Position numbers and translations under genes: made by a program
The notes under the pieces: model-generated
Database searches by the model: none
Told to the model about the DNA's origin: nothing
The model's input: only the letters and a program-made list of their open reading frames with translations
From: Butyricicoccus_A sp963588905
GTDB lineage: Bacteria > Bacillota > Clostridia > Oscillospirales > Butyricicoccaceae
Assembly: GCA_963588905.1 (NCBI GenBank)
Contig: CAVAJF010000004.1
Span: 1-64,000, forward strand
Reading direction: 5' to 3'
DNA length: 64,000 bases
Shown: positions 17,186 to 26,257 of the stretch, in pieces
Layout of the letters: the number at the start of each line of letters is the position of its first letter
Position numbering within the stretch: the stretch's first letter is position 1

Positions 17186-17995
17186 TCAGTCTGTTCTCTC
17201 TCGTTGCTTTTTCAAAAAATCCAAATGCAGCAGGGCTTCCAGCACGCCGCCGCCCACGGCTCTCGCCTTATCGCTGACCGTATAACAGTGCGTCCGTTCA
17301 CATCGCGGGTCAACATCGCCGGACTTCATGCCCTTTGTCACAACGACACCACTTTGCAGCAGACCGCGCACAACACCGGAAATTTCACTGCGCATCGGCA
17401 TCCCATTTACCGTGCCGCAAATATCTCCGCGCTGTACGGTATCTCCAATGCTGACAACCGGCTCAAATACACCGTCACACGGTGCGCGCAGAATCCGCTC
17501 TTTGGTATAGCCGCCAATATTGCCCGGCACGCCGGTGTTGGCAATCGCACTGCCTGTATAGATGCATCTGCCCAAGTAATGTCCGCGCTTGGTCTCCACA
17601 ACACAATGACAATCTTTGCCCGCCGTAAAGCCTGGTCCCACGGCTACCACAATCGGCGCGTCATCTATCCTCGTTCCCAAGTTGTGCTTTGCCAAAATCG
17701 CATCGACAACGGCATCCGGCTTCCATTGCTCCCGAATCTTCGCCTCCGGATCAATGACCACCGCAATCTCTCCGCGCCGCAAAACCTCCTGCACCTCGTC
17801 TATGTTGCTGCACAACTGCGCAGCAGTGCCTTCAATTTCCACCGTTCGTTCATAAATGGCTCTGGAGAACGCCACGGTACGCCGCACCGCTGTCGGAACG
17901 GCGAGATCTGTCATGACAACGGAGAAGCCGCACTGATGCAGCCGACAGGCAATGCCACTCGCCAAGTCTCCGGCTCCTTTTATCAATACTCGCAT
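17186..17995 (-). CDS. yqeB: selenium-dependent molybdenum hydroxylase accessory protein YqeB
   Basis: A 269-residue YqeB (EF2563 family) protein, a marker of selenium-dependent molybdenum hydroxylase maturation whose exact chemistry is not established. It begins MRVLIKGAGDLASGIACRL, a Rossmann-like nucleotide-binding motif, and has a biotin/lipoyl-like C-terminal half around GDTVQRGDICGTV. The ATG at 17995 has GAGAGGA upstream and overlaps the yqeC stop by 13 bases. It is probably involved in cofactor or selenium handling before insertion into the hydroxylase. Confidence 0.9.
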   Translation of the reverse strand: MRVLIKGAGDLASGIACRLHQCGFSVVMTDLAVPTAVRRTVAFSRAIYERTVEIEGTAAQLCSNIDEVQEVLRRGEIAVVIDPEAKIREQWKPDAVVDAILAKHNLGTRIDDAPIVVAVGPGFTAGKDCHCVVETKRGHYLGRCIYTGSAIANTGVPGNIGGYTKERILRAPCDGVFEPVVSIGDTVQRGDICGTVNGMPMRSEISGVVRGLLQSGVVVTKGMKSGDVDPRCERTHCYTVSDKARAVGGGVLEALLHLDFLKKQRERTD

Positions 17996-18675
17996 GTTGT
18001 TTCCTCTCGATATGTCGTTAAAACGCAGGAAATAGCATCGGGCAAACACGCTGCGATGCGAACACCTGCTTCTTTTTCTTCCCTACTGTCTGCCTGATTG
18101 AGAATCACGGCAAACCGCCGCTTGTGCACACCTTTGCGCAGACCGCTTTCATGCCAAATCAGGGAAGCCGCCGCTTCCGGTGTCATGCACTGTTCCGGTG
18201 TCATGGAAAGCACCTCGCACACGCGCTCCGGCCGATGGCACACCTGTGCAATCGGTTTTCCCACACCGGTCAAGCCCATGACCGCAATCACCAAGCCGGT
18301 CTGCGCTGTCAGCACCGGTTCATGTGCCGCCGGTGCCTTGATCGGCAAACCGCGGCTTCCGTCTGCTTCGATGAGCAAAAAATCACATTCCCGTTTGAGT
18401 GCGTCTGGATTGTCAACACCTCGGAGCTTTCCCTGCTGCGCGGGCAGCCCGACACAGCGCAGCCGCTCCGGCAACGGCTCCTCAAAGGGATAGATGCGCG
18501 TTGTAGTCGTGAGAATCGTTTGCTTGCCGCGCTGTGCCAGCTCGGTCCCCATCGTCAGCATACTGCTTGTCTTTCCTCCGCCACCGACAAACGCCGTAAT
18601 CGGTGCCGGAGCAATGGCATCTGTCAAAGAGGAAATTTCTCGCAAATTCGGCAAATAGATATGTGGTCGTGTCAT
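17983..18675 (-). CDS. yqeC: selenium-dependent hydroxylase accessory protein YqeC
   Basis: A 230-residue YqeC-family protein. The glycine-rich loop AFVGGGGKTSSM near residue 30 is a Walker A-like nucleotide site, and DFLLIEADGSRGLPIKAP is the family signature. It co-occurs with selD and yqeB in genomes using labile selenium in molybdenum hydroxylases; the catalytic role is unproven. The ATG at 18675 overlaps the preceding stop (ATGA), so I reject the longer frame. Confidence 0.9.
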   Translation of the reverse strand: MTRPHIYLPNLREISSLTDAIAPAPITAFVGGGGKTSSMLTMGTELAQRGKQTILTTTTRIYPFEEPLPERLRCVGLPAQQGKLRGVDNPDALKRECDFLLIEADGSRGLPIKAPAAHEPVLTAQTGLVIAVMGLTGVGKPIAQVCHRPERVCEVLSMTPEQCMTPEAAASLIWHESGLRKGVHKRRFAVILNQADSREEKEAGVRIAACLPDAISCVLTTYREETTCEY

Positions 18676-19592
18676 GTTCCGCTCAAATCCATCAAAAAGA
18701 TTTTCATCTGACCGCCGCACACCATGCCTTCTTCTGCCGCCACATCATTGCTCATATCGACGGTCACACACTTGCTTTCTCCCGTGCCAATCAAATGAAA
18801 GGCATCGCGCAACACTGCGCTCTCACTGCATCCGCCGCCGATGGTTCCCTTTGCCTGAAACATCTCGTTTACCGTCATAAAGGCTCCTGATTTCACCGGT
18901 GTCGAACCGCTCGTCTCATACACAAGCAGCAGCGCTTTTTTGAGCGGATTGCTGACAATATCTTCTACGACATCAGCGCGGAAGATCTCTTCGGTCAATA
19001 TGTGCGATTTGGAGCGGCGATCCAGTCCGCACCGGCGTGTCTGTATCAGTTCCGCCGCAATAGACACGGCAATTTCCTGTACAGATAAGGCTCCAATATC
19101 CAATCCTATCGGCGTATGAATGCTGTCCAGCTTATCCTGTGCAAAGCCTTCCTGCGCCAGCATGTGCAATAGAGCAATCGTGCGCCGCTTAGAGCCGAGC
19201 ATTCCCAGATACCGCGGCATGGTTCCCGCGAGCAGCGCACGCAAACAATCGGCATCGTATCGGTGTCCACGCGTAATCACAGCGACATAATCGCCCGCAT
19301 GGATATGCAGCTGTTCTATCGCATGAGGGAAGGCATCGCAGAGAATACATTCTGCCTGCGGAAACCGTGGATGATTGGCAAACGATGGTCTGTCATCCAC
19401 AACAGTAACCGAAAAGCCAAGCATGGCCGCGATCTCACACAGCGGCTGTGCAATGTGTCCCGCGCCCAACAGAATCAACCGTTCTTTCGGCCGAAACAAG
19501 CGCGTGTACGTCTCCCCGTCAATCTCAATCTGCCACGCCGCAGTCTGATTGTTTTGTGTCTGTTTTAAAATATTCGCAAATAACTCTCGCAT
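18672..19592 (-). CDS. XdhC/CoxI-family hydroxylase maturation protein
   Basis: A 306-residue protein of the XdhC/CoxI type. XdhC proteins bind molybdenum cofactor, protect it and help add the terminal chalcogen ligand before handover to the hydroxylase. Here the Rossmann domain comes first (LILLGAGHIAQPLCEIA, then VVDDRPSFAN and MLGSKRRT) and the XdhC/CoxI segment with ETSGSTPVKSGAFM and GTIGGGCSE follows, the reverse of the common order. The ATG at 19592 has AGGAG seven bases upstream; the adjacent GTG is too close. Confidence 0.9.
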   Translation of the reverse strand: MRELFANILKQTQNNQTAAWQIEIDGETYTRLFRPKERLILLGAGHIAQPLCEIAAMLGFSVTVVDDRPSFANHPRFPQAECILCDAFPHAIEQLHIHAGDYVAVITRGHRYDADCLRALLAGTMPRYLGMLGSKRRTIALLHMLAQEGFAQDKLDSIHTPIGLDIGALSVQEIAVSIAAELIQTRRCGLDRRSKSHILTEEIFRADVVEDIVSNPLKKALLLVYETSGSTPVKSGAFMTVNEMFQAKGTIGGGCSESAVLRDAFHLIGTGESKCVTVDMSNDVAAEEGMVCGGQMKIFLMDLSGT

Positions 19593-19602
19593 CACCGTTC
19601 TC

Positions 19603-19839
19603 CTATATCTTCAAAGATACAATCTGCTCAAACGGAATGTGCAAGGCGAAAATTGCATCTTTGTTTTGTGTATATTGTTCCGGCGTGATGCGCCACGCCA
19701 ATCCACAGCCCGCAGTAATCTCCCGCGGGATAGGAATCAGTCTGCCAGGGATACTTTGTTCTGCACACTGCGCTTCCATTGCCATCGCATCGGTTGTCGT
19801 GCGAAAGGTCAAAATCACATATTCTCGTTTGTCACGCAT
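19603..19839 (-). CDS. DUF3343 putative Se/S carrier protein
   Basis: A 78-residue DUF3343 protein, a small family proposed as a selenium or sulfur carrier. The conserved cysteine lies in ITAGCGLAWR, the expected persulfide/perselenide site. The ATG at 19839 follows GGGAG and overlaps the end of the aminotransferase gene; a longer frame runs antisense-like through that gene and is rejected. Position between a cysteine desulfurase-like enzyme and XdhC fits a relay of selenium to the cofactor, but this is inference. Confidence 0.82.
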   Translation of the reverse strand: MRDKREYVILTFRTTTDAMAMEAQCAEQSIPGRLIPIPREITAGCGLAWRITPEQYTQNKDAIFALHIPFEQIVSLKI

Positions 19840-20986
19840 TGTCTCCCTCGCATTCTGCGGCAATTTCCCGCACGGCTTGTATCGCGCGGTCAACTTCCGC
19901 CTCTGTGTTCCAATACGAGAAGCTGAATCGCACAGCACCCTGTTCTGCCGTCCCAAAGTGCTCATGCATGAGCGGTGCGCAATGTGCGCCGGCGCGCACA
20001 CAGATTTCATATTCTTCCCACAGCTCGTCGCTGACTACCGCTGCATCGGCAGTGCCAAGATTTAACGTGACAATCGGCGCGCGCAGCGGTGCATTCATAT
20101 CCCCATATATTTTTGCGTTCGCAACCGACCAAATGCCGGACAAAAATCGCTGCATCAGAGCATTTTCCCGCGCATGAATCGTCTCTACGCCTGTTTCAAG
20201 TAAAAAATCAACAGCAGCTTCCAGACCGGCAATGCCGTGTCCATTTGCCGTTCCCGCCTCCAGTGCAGTCGGCATATCTGTCGGCTGATGCTTGTCAAAG
20301 CTGTGTACGCCGCTGCCGCCGACCAGCAGAGAGGGAATCGACAATCCTTCCCGCACATACATGCCGCCTGTGCCCTGCGGGCCGAGCAGGCTCTTATGTC
20401 CGGTAAAGCACAAAACATCTATGCCCATTTTCTGTACATCAATCGGAATGGCGCCTGCGGTCTGTGCCGCATCCACGATAAGCAGCGCGCCAGCGCGATG
20501 TGCGATGTCTGCAATTGTTTGTATCGGCACGACATTTCCCGTCACGTTGGATGCATGATGCATGACAATAGCGCGGGTATTTTCGCGCATGGCGTCTTGT
20601 ATTTTTTGCGGGTCAATCACTCCGTTTTTATCCGCTTGTACAATGGTTAAAAAAACACCGTTTTCTTGTTTTTTGTATAATGGACGCAACACAGAGTTGT
20701 GCTCGCACACCGTTGTCACCACATGATCTCCCGCTTGCACGAGACCATCTATTGCGATGTTCAACGCCTGCGTGACATTGGCTGTAAAAGCAATCCGCGA
20801 CGCGTTCTCCGCATGAAACAGCCGTGCCAGCTTTGCCCGTGTGCGGTATAGCACGCGAGACGCTTCCAGCGTCGGCGCATGGGCGCCGCGGCCAGCGTTT
20901 CCAATCGTGTGAAATGCTCGACACACTGCCTGTTCTACCTGTTCCGGCTTATAAAAGGATGTCGCCGCACTGTCAAAGTAAATCAC
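19832..20986 (-). CDS. class V aminotransferase / cysteine desulfurase-like (EF2568 family)
   Basis: A 384-residue PLP enzyme. The Schiff-base lysine is in DVLCFTGHKSLLGPQG, the PLP histidine in TVCEHNSVLRP, and a C-terminal cysteine loop, RAGAHCAPLMHE, resembles the mobile cysteine of NifS/SufS enzymes. It matches the subfamily found in selenium hydroxylase clusters (EF2568). It would free Se or S from (seleno)cysteine. Its start overlaps the yedF stop by four bases. Confidence 0.9.
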   Translation of the reverse strand: MIYFDSAATSFYKPEQVEQAVCRAFHTIGNAGRGAHAPTLEASRVLYRTRAKLARLFHAENASRIAFTANVTQALNIAIDGLVQAGDHVVTTVCEHNSVLRPLYKKQENGVFLTIVQADKNGVIDPQKIQDAMRENTRAIVMHHASNVTGNVVPIQTIADIAHRAGALLIVDAAQTAGAIPIDVQKMGIDVLCFTGHKSLLGPQGTGGMYVREGLSIPSLLVGGSGVHSFDKHQPTDMPTALEAGTANGHGIAGLEAAVDFLLETGVETIHARENALMQRFLSGIWSVANAKIYGDMNAPLRAPIVTLNLGTADAAVVSDELWEEYEICVRAGAHCAPLMHEHFGTAEQGAVRFSFSYWNTEAEVDRAIQAVREIAAECEGDNA

Positions 20987-21609
20987 GGCTTAACAATCAG
21001 CGAAGCCTGTGTCATCTTCTCTGCAATCACATACATATTGGTCACCGTGCCAACCTGTAATTGATCTGTCAGACCATAGTGATTGAGGCAGGTACCGCAC
21101 GTCATAATCTCTACACCCTGTGCTTCCAGCTCCTTGAGATCTTCCAATGTCACGGCACCTTCACAAGTCAGCTTTGCGCCGCCGTTATAGAACAGTATGG
21201 TTTTCGGCAGCTCATCCTGCTGAGACAGTGCATAGATAAAGCCCTTCATGAGCACAGCTCCCAGCGCATCATCCCCAGTTCCCATGCAGGAGGAAGAAAT
21301 GACAACAACCGTGTTGTGTTCCTTTTGTACCGGTGCGCAAGCAACCGGCTCCTGTGCGGTTTCCTGCACCTGCTGTTCGGTCTGCTCGCCCACCGTCATA
21401 ACCACGCGATATTTGTTGCTTTCCAGCTGTTCCGACTGCACGCCGTATCCCTTCTGATCTGCCATTTTGGTCAAATTCTGTACTGCGATTTCATTGTCCA
21501 CAAAAGTCTCAACGATACCGCCTGCTGTGCCCATCTCTTTGATGGCATTCTTTGTTTTTACGACTGGAATTGGGCAAGCATCGCCCATTGCGTTAACTGT
21601 CTTATTCAT
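20983..21609 (-). CDS. yedF: selenium metabolism protein YedF (TusA-like plus DsrE-like)
   Basis: A 208-residue two-domain protein. Residues 1-75 are TusA/SirA-like with the CPIP motif (ACPIPVVKTK, Cys12), a sulfur/selenium-accepting cysteine. Residues about 100-208 are DsrE-like (VVVISSSCMGTGDD, IMTCGTCLNHYG). The arrangement is the selenium-associated YedF family. It lies 29 bp after selD and is coupled to the desulfurase-like gene. Probably it presents selenium to SelD or receives it. Confidence 0.9.
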   Translation of the reverse strand: MNKTVNAMGDACPIPVVKTKNAIKEMGTAGGIVETFVDNEIAVQNLTKMADQKGYGVQSEQLESNKYRVVMTVGEQTEQQVQETAQEPVACAPVQKEHNTVVVISSSCMGTGDDALGAVLMKGFIYALSQQDELPKTILFYNGGAKLTCEGAVTLEDLKELEAQGVEIMTCGTCLNHYGLTDQLQVGTVTNMYVIAEKMTQASLIVKP

Positions 21610-21638
21610 TACTATTTCTCCTTTTTATTCTCAAAAAC

Positions 21639-22664
21639 TCAAAGAACCAAAATTTCCGGTTCTGTCTTATTGGTAAGTTCTCCGACAATGCGCGCCGGAA
21701 GTCCTGCCTGCTGTAATTCCTTTTCCAGCTTTGCCGCCTGCACCGGTTCTACGGCCAGCAGCAGTCCGCCGGAGGTCTGCGGGTCTAGCAGCACCTCTTC
21801 CATTGCAAACGGAATATTCTTGAACTGTACAAAGTCCTTGACATAATTTCGATTGCGTTGTCCTGCCGCGGTCAGCAGGAATTCATCGGCATGGTGCAAT
21901 GCTTCTGTTATCACTGGCACATGGCGGGAATCAATGCGCGCGGACAATTTTCCATCCAGCATCTCATGCAAATGACCGAGAAAGCTAAAGCCCGTGACAT
22001 CTGTACACGCGTGGACGGCATATTTTTTGCAAATTTCCGCCGCATATTTATTGAGCGTTTTCATAGACGCAATGGCCTCCTGCATGGCTTGCTCCGATGC
22101 CTCTCCCACACGATTGGCCGTGCATATAATACCGATGCCGAGCTTTTTCGTCAAAATCAGCGCATCGCCCGCCTGTCCATGATTGTTGGCATATACTGTT
22201 TTCGGGTCAATGGTTCCCATGACCGACAAGCCATATTTCACGCTGTCATCTGCAATTGAATGTCCGCCGACCAGAGAAGCGCCTGCTTCCAGCACCTTTT
22301 CCGATCCGCCGCGCATAATTTCTCCCAAAATGTTCAAATCCATTTTTTCCGGAAAACACACAATGTTTAATGCCGTTTTGACCTCGCCGCCCATCGCATA
22401 AATGTCACTCAGTGCATTGGCCGCAGCAATTTGTCCGAAGGTATACGGATCGTCCACCATCGGCGGAAAAAAATCCAGCGTTTGCACAATCGCCAAATCG
22501 TCCGACACCTGATAGACAGCGGCATCATCATGGCTGTCATATCCTACGAGCAGATTGGGATCCGGCTCGCCTTTCGGCAGTGCCGAAAGCACGCGGCTCA
22601 AAATGCCTGCGCCCAGCTTTGCCGTACAACCGCCGCCTTTACAAAATACGATTTCTTCTGCCAT
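21639..22664 (-). CDS. selD: selenide, water dikinase SelD (cysteine form)
   Basis: A 341-residue selenophosphate synthetase that makes the activated selenium donor from selenide and ATP. Key features are the glycine-rich start with Cys13 and Lys16 (GGGCTAKLG, equivalent to Cys17 and Lys20 of the E. coli enzyme), DDAAVY, TLDFFPPMVDDPYTFG and CDPQTSGG-like LLDPQTSGGLLLAV. The active-site residue is cysteine, not selenocysteine. It is first gene of the hydroxylase accessory run. No selA, selB or tRNA-Sec lies in the window, fitting use of selenium as a hydroxylase cofactor. Confidence 0.96.
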   Translation of the reverse strand: MAEEIVFCKGGGCTAKLGAGILSRVLSALPKGEPDPNLLVGYDSHDDAAVYQVSDDLAIVQTLDFFPPMVDDPYTFGQIAAANALSDIYAMGGEVKTALNIVCFPEKMDLNILGEIMRGGSEKVLEAGASLVGGHSIADDSVKYGLSVMGTIDPKTVYANNHGQAGDALILTKKLGIGIICTANRVGEASEQAMQEAIASMKTLNKYAAEICKKYAVHACTDVTGFSFLGHLHEMLDGKLSARIDSRHVPVITEALHHADEFLLTAAGQRNRNYVKDFVQFKNIPFAMEEVLLDPQTSGGLLLAVEPVQAAKLEKELQQAGLPARIVGELTNKTEPEILVL

Positions 22665-22699
22665 CGCGTTCTCTCCTTTGTCCTTCTTTTATCCTCTTA

Positions 22700-22728
22700 A
22701 TCATATCATTTTCGCCATGTTTCATCAA
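22700..22728 (-). promoter_or_regulatory. selD operon promoter
   Basis: On the minus strand TTGATG (22723-22728), a 17-bp spacer and TATGAT (22700-22705) lie about 40 bp upstream of the selD start. Confidence 0.6.
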
Positions 22729-23274
22729 TACTATATTATTTCTTACCAAAATAAAAAGATGCAGAGCTTGTGTTTTCTGCACCGTCTATTATCTTTTTGT
22801 GCATTTGCCGTATCATGGTGTCATTCGTCTTTCTCTCCCCAAATCAGATGAAAAAAACATTTCTTAAAACCAACTTCCTGTGCGAAAAATATCGCACAGA
22901 GCGATTTCCATATGATACGAATTCTATACAATTGCGCACAAAATCCAAACAGAAACAAAGCATAAAATCGAAAGTAAAAAGCAGTTTTTCTAGATTTATT
23001 CTGTCTCAATGAATGCTATGATAAAGATACAGCAAAAGAGCTTTTGTTTTTAAAAGTTTTGAATTTTTCGTAGAACACGATATTTTTCACTTCTATTCAT
23101 CTGAAAAATACTGCATATCAAATTGTTCGCCCGACTGTTCGAGAGCAATTACAACGGTCTATCTCTTTGATATGTACGCGCTGTTTTACCGAATGTTTCG
23201 TTTCTTTTTGAAACAAAATCTCAACTATTGTTGTGCGTATGATAAGAGAATAAAGTAAAGAGAGGGAGATATGT
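22729..23274. other. gene-free divergent region between selD and the symporter
   Basis: No supported gene is present in this AT-rich stretch. It holds a small hairpin (TGCAGA 22762-22767 with TCTGCA 22778-22783) and an inverted repeat, TGTTTC (23194-23199) with GAAACA (23210-23215), about 60 bp before the symporter start, which may be an operator. No riboswitch family was recognised. Confidence 0.55.
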
Positions 23275-24873
23275 ATGCTATTTACGTTAGTTACATTTGT
23301 TGGCTTTACTGCGCTGGTTGCTCTCATCAGTTATGTAAAAACCAAAGGCTCTGATGAAACATCAGCCGACGGATATTTTCTCGGCGGTCGTTCTCTGAGC
23401 GGTCTGGTCATTATGGGATCTCTCATGATGACAAACCTTTCCGCGGAACAGTTGGTCGGCAGAAATGGCCAAGGTTATTCCGCCGGTATGACGGCAATGG
23501 GCTGGGAGGCCATGTGTCCAATCGCACTGACACTGCTCGCCCTATTCTTCATTCCGCGTTATCTGAAGCGTGGCATCACCACGATTCCAGAATTTTTGGA
23601 AGAACGCTTTGACCGCACTACTCGCGTGCTGATCTCTGCGATTTACATGGGTGCTTACATCTTATGTTCGCTTCCGCTGGTTCTGTATTCGGGATCTGTT
23701 GTATTTGAGAATATTTTTAATATTTCCGCTCTGCTGAATGGCAACCGATTCATTGCAATCGCCATCTGCTGTGTAGCGCTCGGCGTGATCGGCGGTATCT
23801 ATGCAATCTTCGGCGGCTTAAAAGCCGTTGCTGTATCCGATTCGCTCAACGGCATTCTGTTTATTGCGGGTGCCGGTCTGTTGGTTCCGATTCTTGCATT
23901 CGTTGCACTGGGCAGCGGCAGCTTGGCTGAAGGCGTTCGCACGTTCCTGACAGCTGCTCCGGATCATCTGAATACCATCTGGCCGTATGACGCACAGGCA
24001 CCATACATTCCGTGGCCGATGATTATCATCGGATGCGGCATCAATCACGTATCTTACTGGTGCACCAACCAATCTATCATCCAGCGTACCCTGGGTGCCA
24101 AGAGCTTGGCGGAAGGTCAGAAGGGTGCTCTGCTCGCAGGCTTCCTGTGCGTATTCTGCCCACTCTTTCTGGTGTGCCCAGGTATTATTCAGTACATCAT
24201 GGATGGCGGCTCTCTGGAAATCTTTGACCAAGCATATCCGGTTCTCATCAACGCCATTCTGCCGAAGCCGGTTCTGGGCTTCTTCGCAGCAGCTATGTTC
24301 GGCGCGATTCTGTCCTCCTTTAACTCCGTGCTCAACTCCACGATGACACTGTTCACGCTGGATGTTTTGCCGGCAATCAGCAAGAAGCAGCGCACCGACG
24401 CAGAAAATGTCAAGATTGCAAAGACCTTCGGCTCTATTCTGTGTATTGCCTCTATCATCATTGCACCGTTTGTCATGTATATCCCGGCAGGTATCGGCAC
24501 CTTCCTGAACACCATGTGGGGCTATTACGGTGTCCCGGGTCTGGCAATTGTCGTCATGGGTATGCTGAATTCCCGCGTGCCAAACTTCGCGCCAAAGGTC
24601 ATGCTCGCTCTGCACGTTGTCGTTTACGGCGTGATGCTGAACACGATTCCTCTGCACTTCCTCTACTTTGAGACCGCAGCCTTCGTTCTGGATCTGGTGT
24701 TCCTGTGGGCTTGTGCAAAAATCAAGCCGCGTCCGGAGCCATACGTCATGAAGGATGAAGCGCCTGTCGATATGACTCCGTGGAAATATCGTTGGCCGGT
24801 TGTGATTGGTACCTTCGTTCTGCTGGCAGCTGTTTATCTGCTGTTCTCCCCGCTCGGCGTTGGTTCGATGTAA
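23275..24873 (+). CDS. sodium:solute symporter (SSS family, vSGLT-like)
   Basis: A 532-residue sodium-coupled transporter with about 14 helices. DGYFLGGRSLSG and NLSAEQLVGRNGQGY are the SSS signatures of the first helices, with unwound-helix residues as in the vSGLT/YidK sugar and solute group; the GAILSSFNSVLNSTMTLF stretch is the sodium-site helix. The substrate is unknown. It is followed by its own terminator and then by a PocR/AraC regulator on the same strand that may control it. A GAGGGAG site precedes the ATG. Confidence 0.9.
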   Translation: MLFTLVTFVGFTALVALISYVKTKGSDETSADGYFLGGRSLSGLVIMGSLMMTNLSAEQLVGRNGQGYSAGMTAMGWEAMCPIALTLLALFFIPRYLKRGITTIPEFLEERFDRTTRVLISAIYMGAYILCSLPLVLYSGSVVFENIFNISALLNGNRFIAIAICCVALGVIGGIYAIFGGLKAVAVSDSLNGILFIAGAGLLVPILAFVALGSGSLAEGVRTFLTAAPDHLNTIWPYDAQAPYIPWPMIIIGCGINHVSYWCTNQSIIQRTLGAKSLAEGQKGALLAGFLCVFCPLFLVCPGIIQYIMDGGSLEIFDQAYPVLINAILPKPVLGFFAAAMFGAILSSFNSVLNSTMTLFTLDVLPAISKKQRTDAENVKIAKTFGSILCIASIIIAPFVMYIPAGIGTFLNTMWGYYGVPGLAIVVMGMLNSRVPNFAPKVMLALHVVVYGVMLNTIPLHFLYFETAAFVLDLVFLWACAKIKPRPEPYVMKDEAPVDMTPWKYRWPVVIGTFVLLAAVYLLFSPLGVGSM

Positions 24874-24891
24874 ATGTTAACATACAATCTG

Positions 24892-24930
24892 AGATCTGAT
24901 ACCGTTATCACACGGTATCAGGTCTTTTTT
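24892..24930 (+). terminator. intrinsic terminator after the symporter
   Basis: A 14-bp stem, 24892-24905 with 24912-24925, has a 6-nt loop and a six-T tail. Confidence 0.9.
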
Positions 24931-25037
24931 CTTGTCTGCACAACGTGGCACGGATTCTTATACATAAAGCACATTTTCTTAATTTATTTTTCTTGCGCGC
25001 ATGATATGATAACATTAACAGTAAGAATACCTGTATT

Positions 25038-25049
25038 GAAAACGTTTTC
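25038..25049. promoter_or_regulatory. cre-like/LacI-family palindrome
   Basis: The perfect palindrome GAAAACGTTTTC, in the context TGAAAACGTTTTCC, differs from the CcpA catabolite-responsive consensus at one end base. It lies about 105 bp before the PocR/AraC regulator gene and suggests carbon catabolite control. Confidence 0.5.
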
Positions 25050-25151
25050 CGCTCACAAAAAATCATATTTTATCATTTATGACTTTTTTCGCATTCACAC
25101 CATTTCGATAGGAAATCCAAACAGAGAGAGAGTTGAAAGGAGCGCTGATCT

Positions 25152-26252
25152 ATGGAACTGCTTGGACACGCACGGCGTATGTGCAGAAATATTACAACAC
25201 TGACAGGACTTCCCTGCACCGTCGTAAAGGATCATACAAAGGCACCACCTTGCGGCAATCCATCATCCTGTGTGCAGACAGCCTGTCTCGGTCGCCGCAG
25301 CGGCAGACATCTGTATCAATGTCCATGCGGCCGCACATTTCTCATCACCTCGATCCATCAGCAAAAAACACAGGAAACCTGCCACATTGTCGTCGGCCCG
25401 TTTGCTGTCAAACAGATGGATGACACCGATCTTCCCGTTGTCTCACAGGAAGAGCTTACCTCTCTGGATGAAATCGTGCAAGCACTGTGCGGCTATCTAT
25501 CCGGCAGAAAATTGATGTCTCCGGAAGAATCTCTTTTTCAAAATGAAACCCTGCAAAATATGTCTGTACATATGGACAACAACTGCGAATTTTTCTATCC
25601 GCTCGAACAGGAGCGTCAGCTCCAGCAGCTCATCCGCTCCGGCAGCAAGCAGGAAGCGCGCCAATTGCTCAACGAAATTCTCATCGAGCTGTACTCTGCA
25701 GTCGGTACCGATCTCTCTCTGCTCAAGCTGCGTATTCGTGAATTGATTACCTTGATGTCTCGTGCCGCCACTGACAGCGGCGCAGAAGTCAATGCAGTCT
25801 TTGCTCTGTGCGACAGCAGTGTATTTGAATTGGAGCGTCTGCAGGACTTTGAACAGCTGGATGATTGGCTCGCCAGCCTGCTGCATCAGTTCTTTGACCA
25901 GGTCTTTGAATTCAACGACACCAAACATCAGGCCGTCATTTGTCAGTTATCTGCCTATATTCAGGGACATTTGTCGGAAAAGCTGACACTGGATCGTGTC
26001 GCCGGTCATGTATATTTGTCAAAATCTTATCTATGTCGCATTCTGAGAGACGAATTAGACACAACCTTTACCGAATACACCAACCGCCTGCGTATCGAGC
26101 GCAGCAAGCTGTATTTGCAGCGCAGCACCATGTCTCTGACGGAAATTGCCTGTGCTGTCGGCTTCGAAGATCAGAGCTATTTCACTCGCATCTTTAAACG
26201 CCAAGTCGGTGTTCCGCCCGGAAAATACCGTGCGAACAATCTAAGCGCATAA
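25152..26252 (+). CDS. AraC-family regulator with N-terminal PocR-like sensor
   Basis: A 366-residue transcription factor. Residues about 1-90 have the cysteine pattern of a PocR sensory domain (LTGLPCTVV, then PPCGNPSSCVQTAC and YQCPCGRTF). A helical linker follows, then two AraC helix-turn-helix motifs from about residue 265 (LTLDRVAGHVYLSKSYLCRIL and LTEIACAVGFEDQSYFTRIFKR). AAAGGAG precedes the ATG. It lies downstream of the symporter and probably regulates that gene or a distant pathway in response to a small ligand. Confidence 0.88.
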   Translation: MELLGHARRMCRNITTLTGLPCTVVKDHTKAPPCGNPSSCVQTACLGRRSGRHLYQCPCGRTFLITSIHQQKTQETCHIVVGPFAVKQMDDTDLPVVSQEELTSLDEIVQALCGYLSGRKLMSPEESLFQNETLQNMSVHMDNNCEFFYPLEQERQLQQLIRSGSKQEARQLLNEILIELYSAVGTDLSLLKLRIRELITLMSRAATDSGAEVNAVFALCDSSVFELERLQDFEQLDDWLASLLHQFFDQVFEFNDTKHQAVICQLSAYIQGHLSEKLTLDRVAGHVYLSKSYLCRILRDELDTTFTEYTNRLRIERSKLYLQRSTMSLTEIACAVGFEDQSYFTRIFKRQVGVPPGKYRANNLSA

Positions 26253-26257
26253 AGCAA

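Noticed and set aside
16679..18097. A 472-codon plus-strand open frame
   Set aside because: It is antisense to the hydroxylase FAD subunit, yqeB and yqeC, all recognised families with coupled starts.
21639..22664. Selenocysteine-containing SelD
   Set aside because: The active-site codon encodes Cys13 and there is no in-frame TGA.
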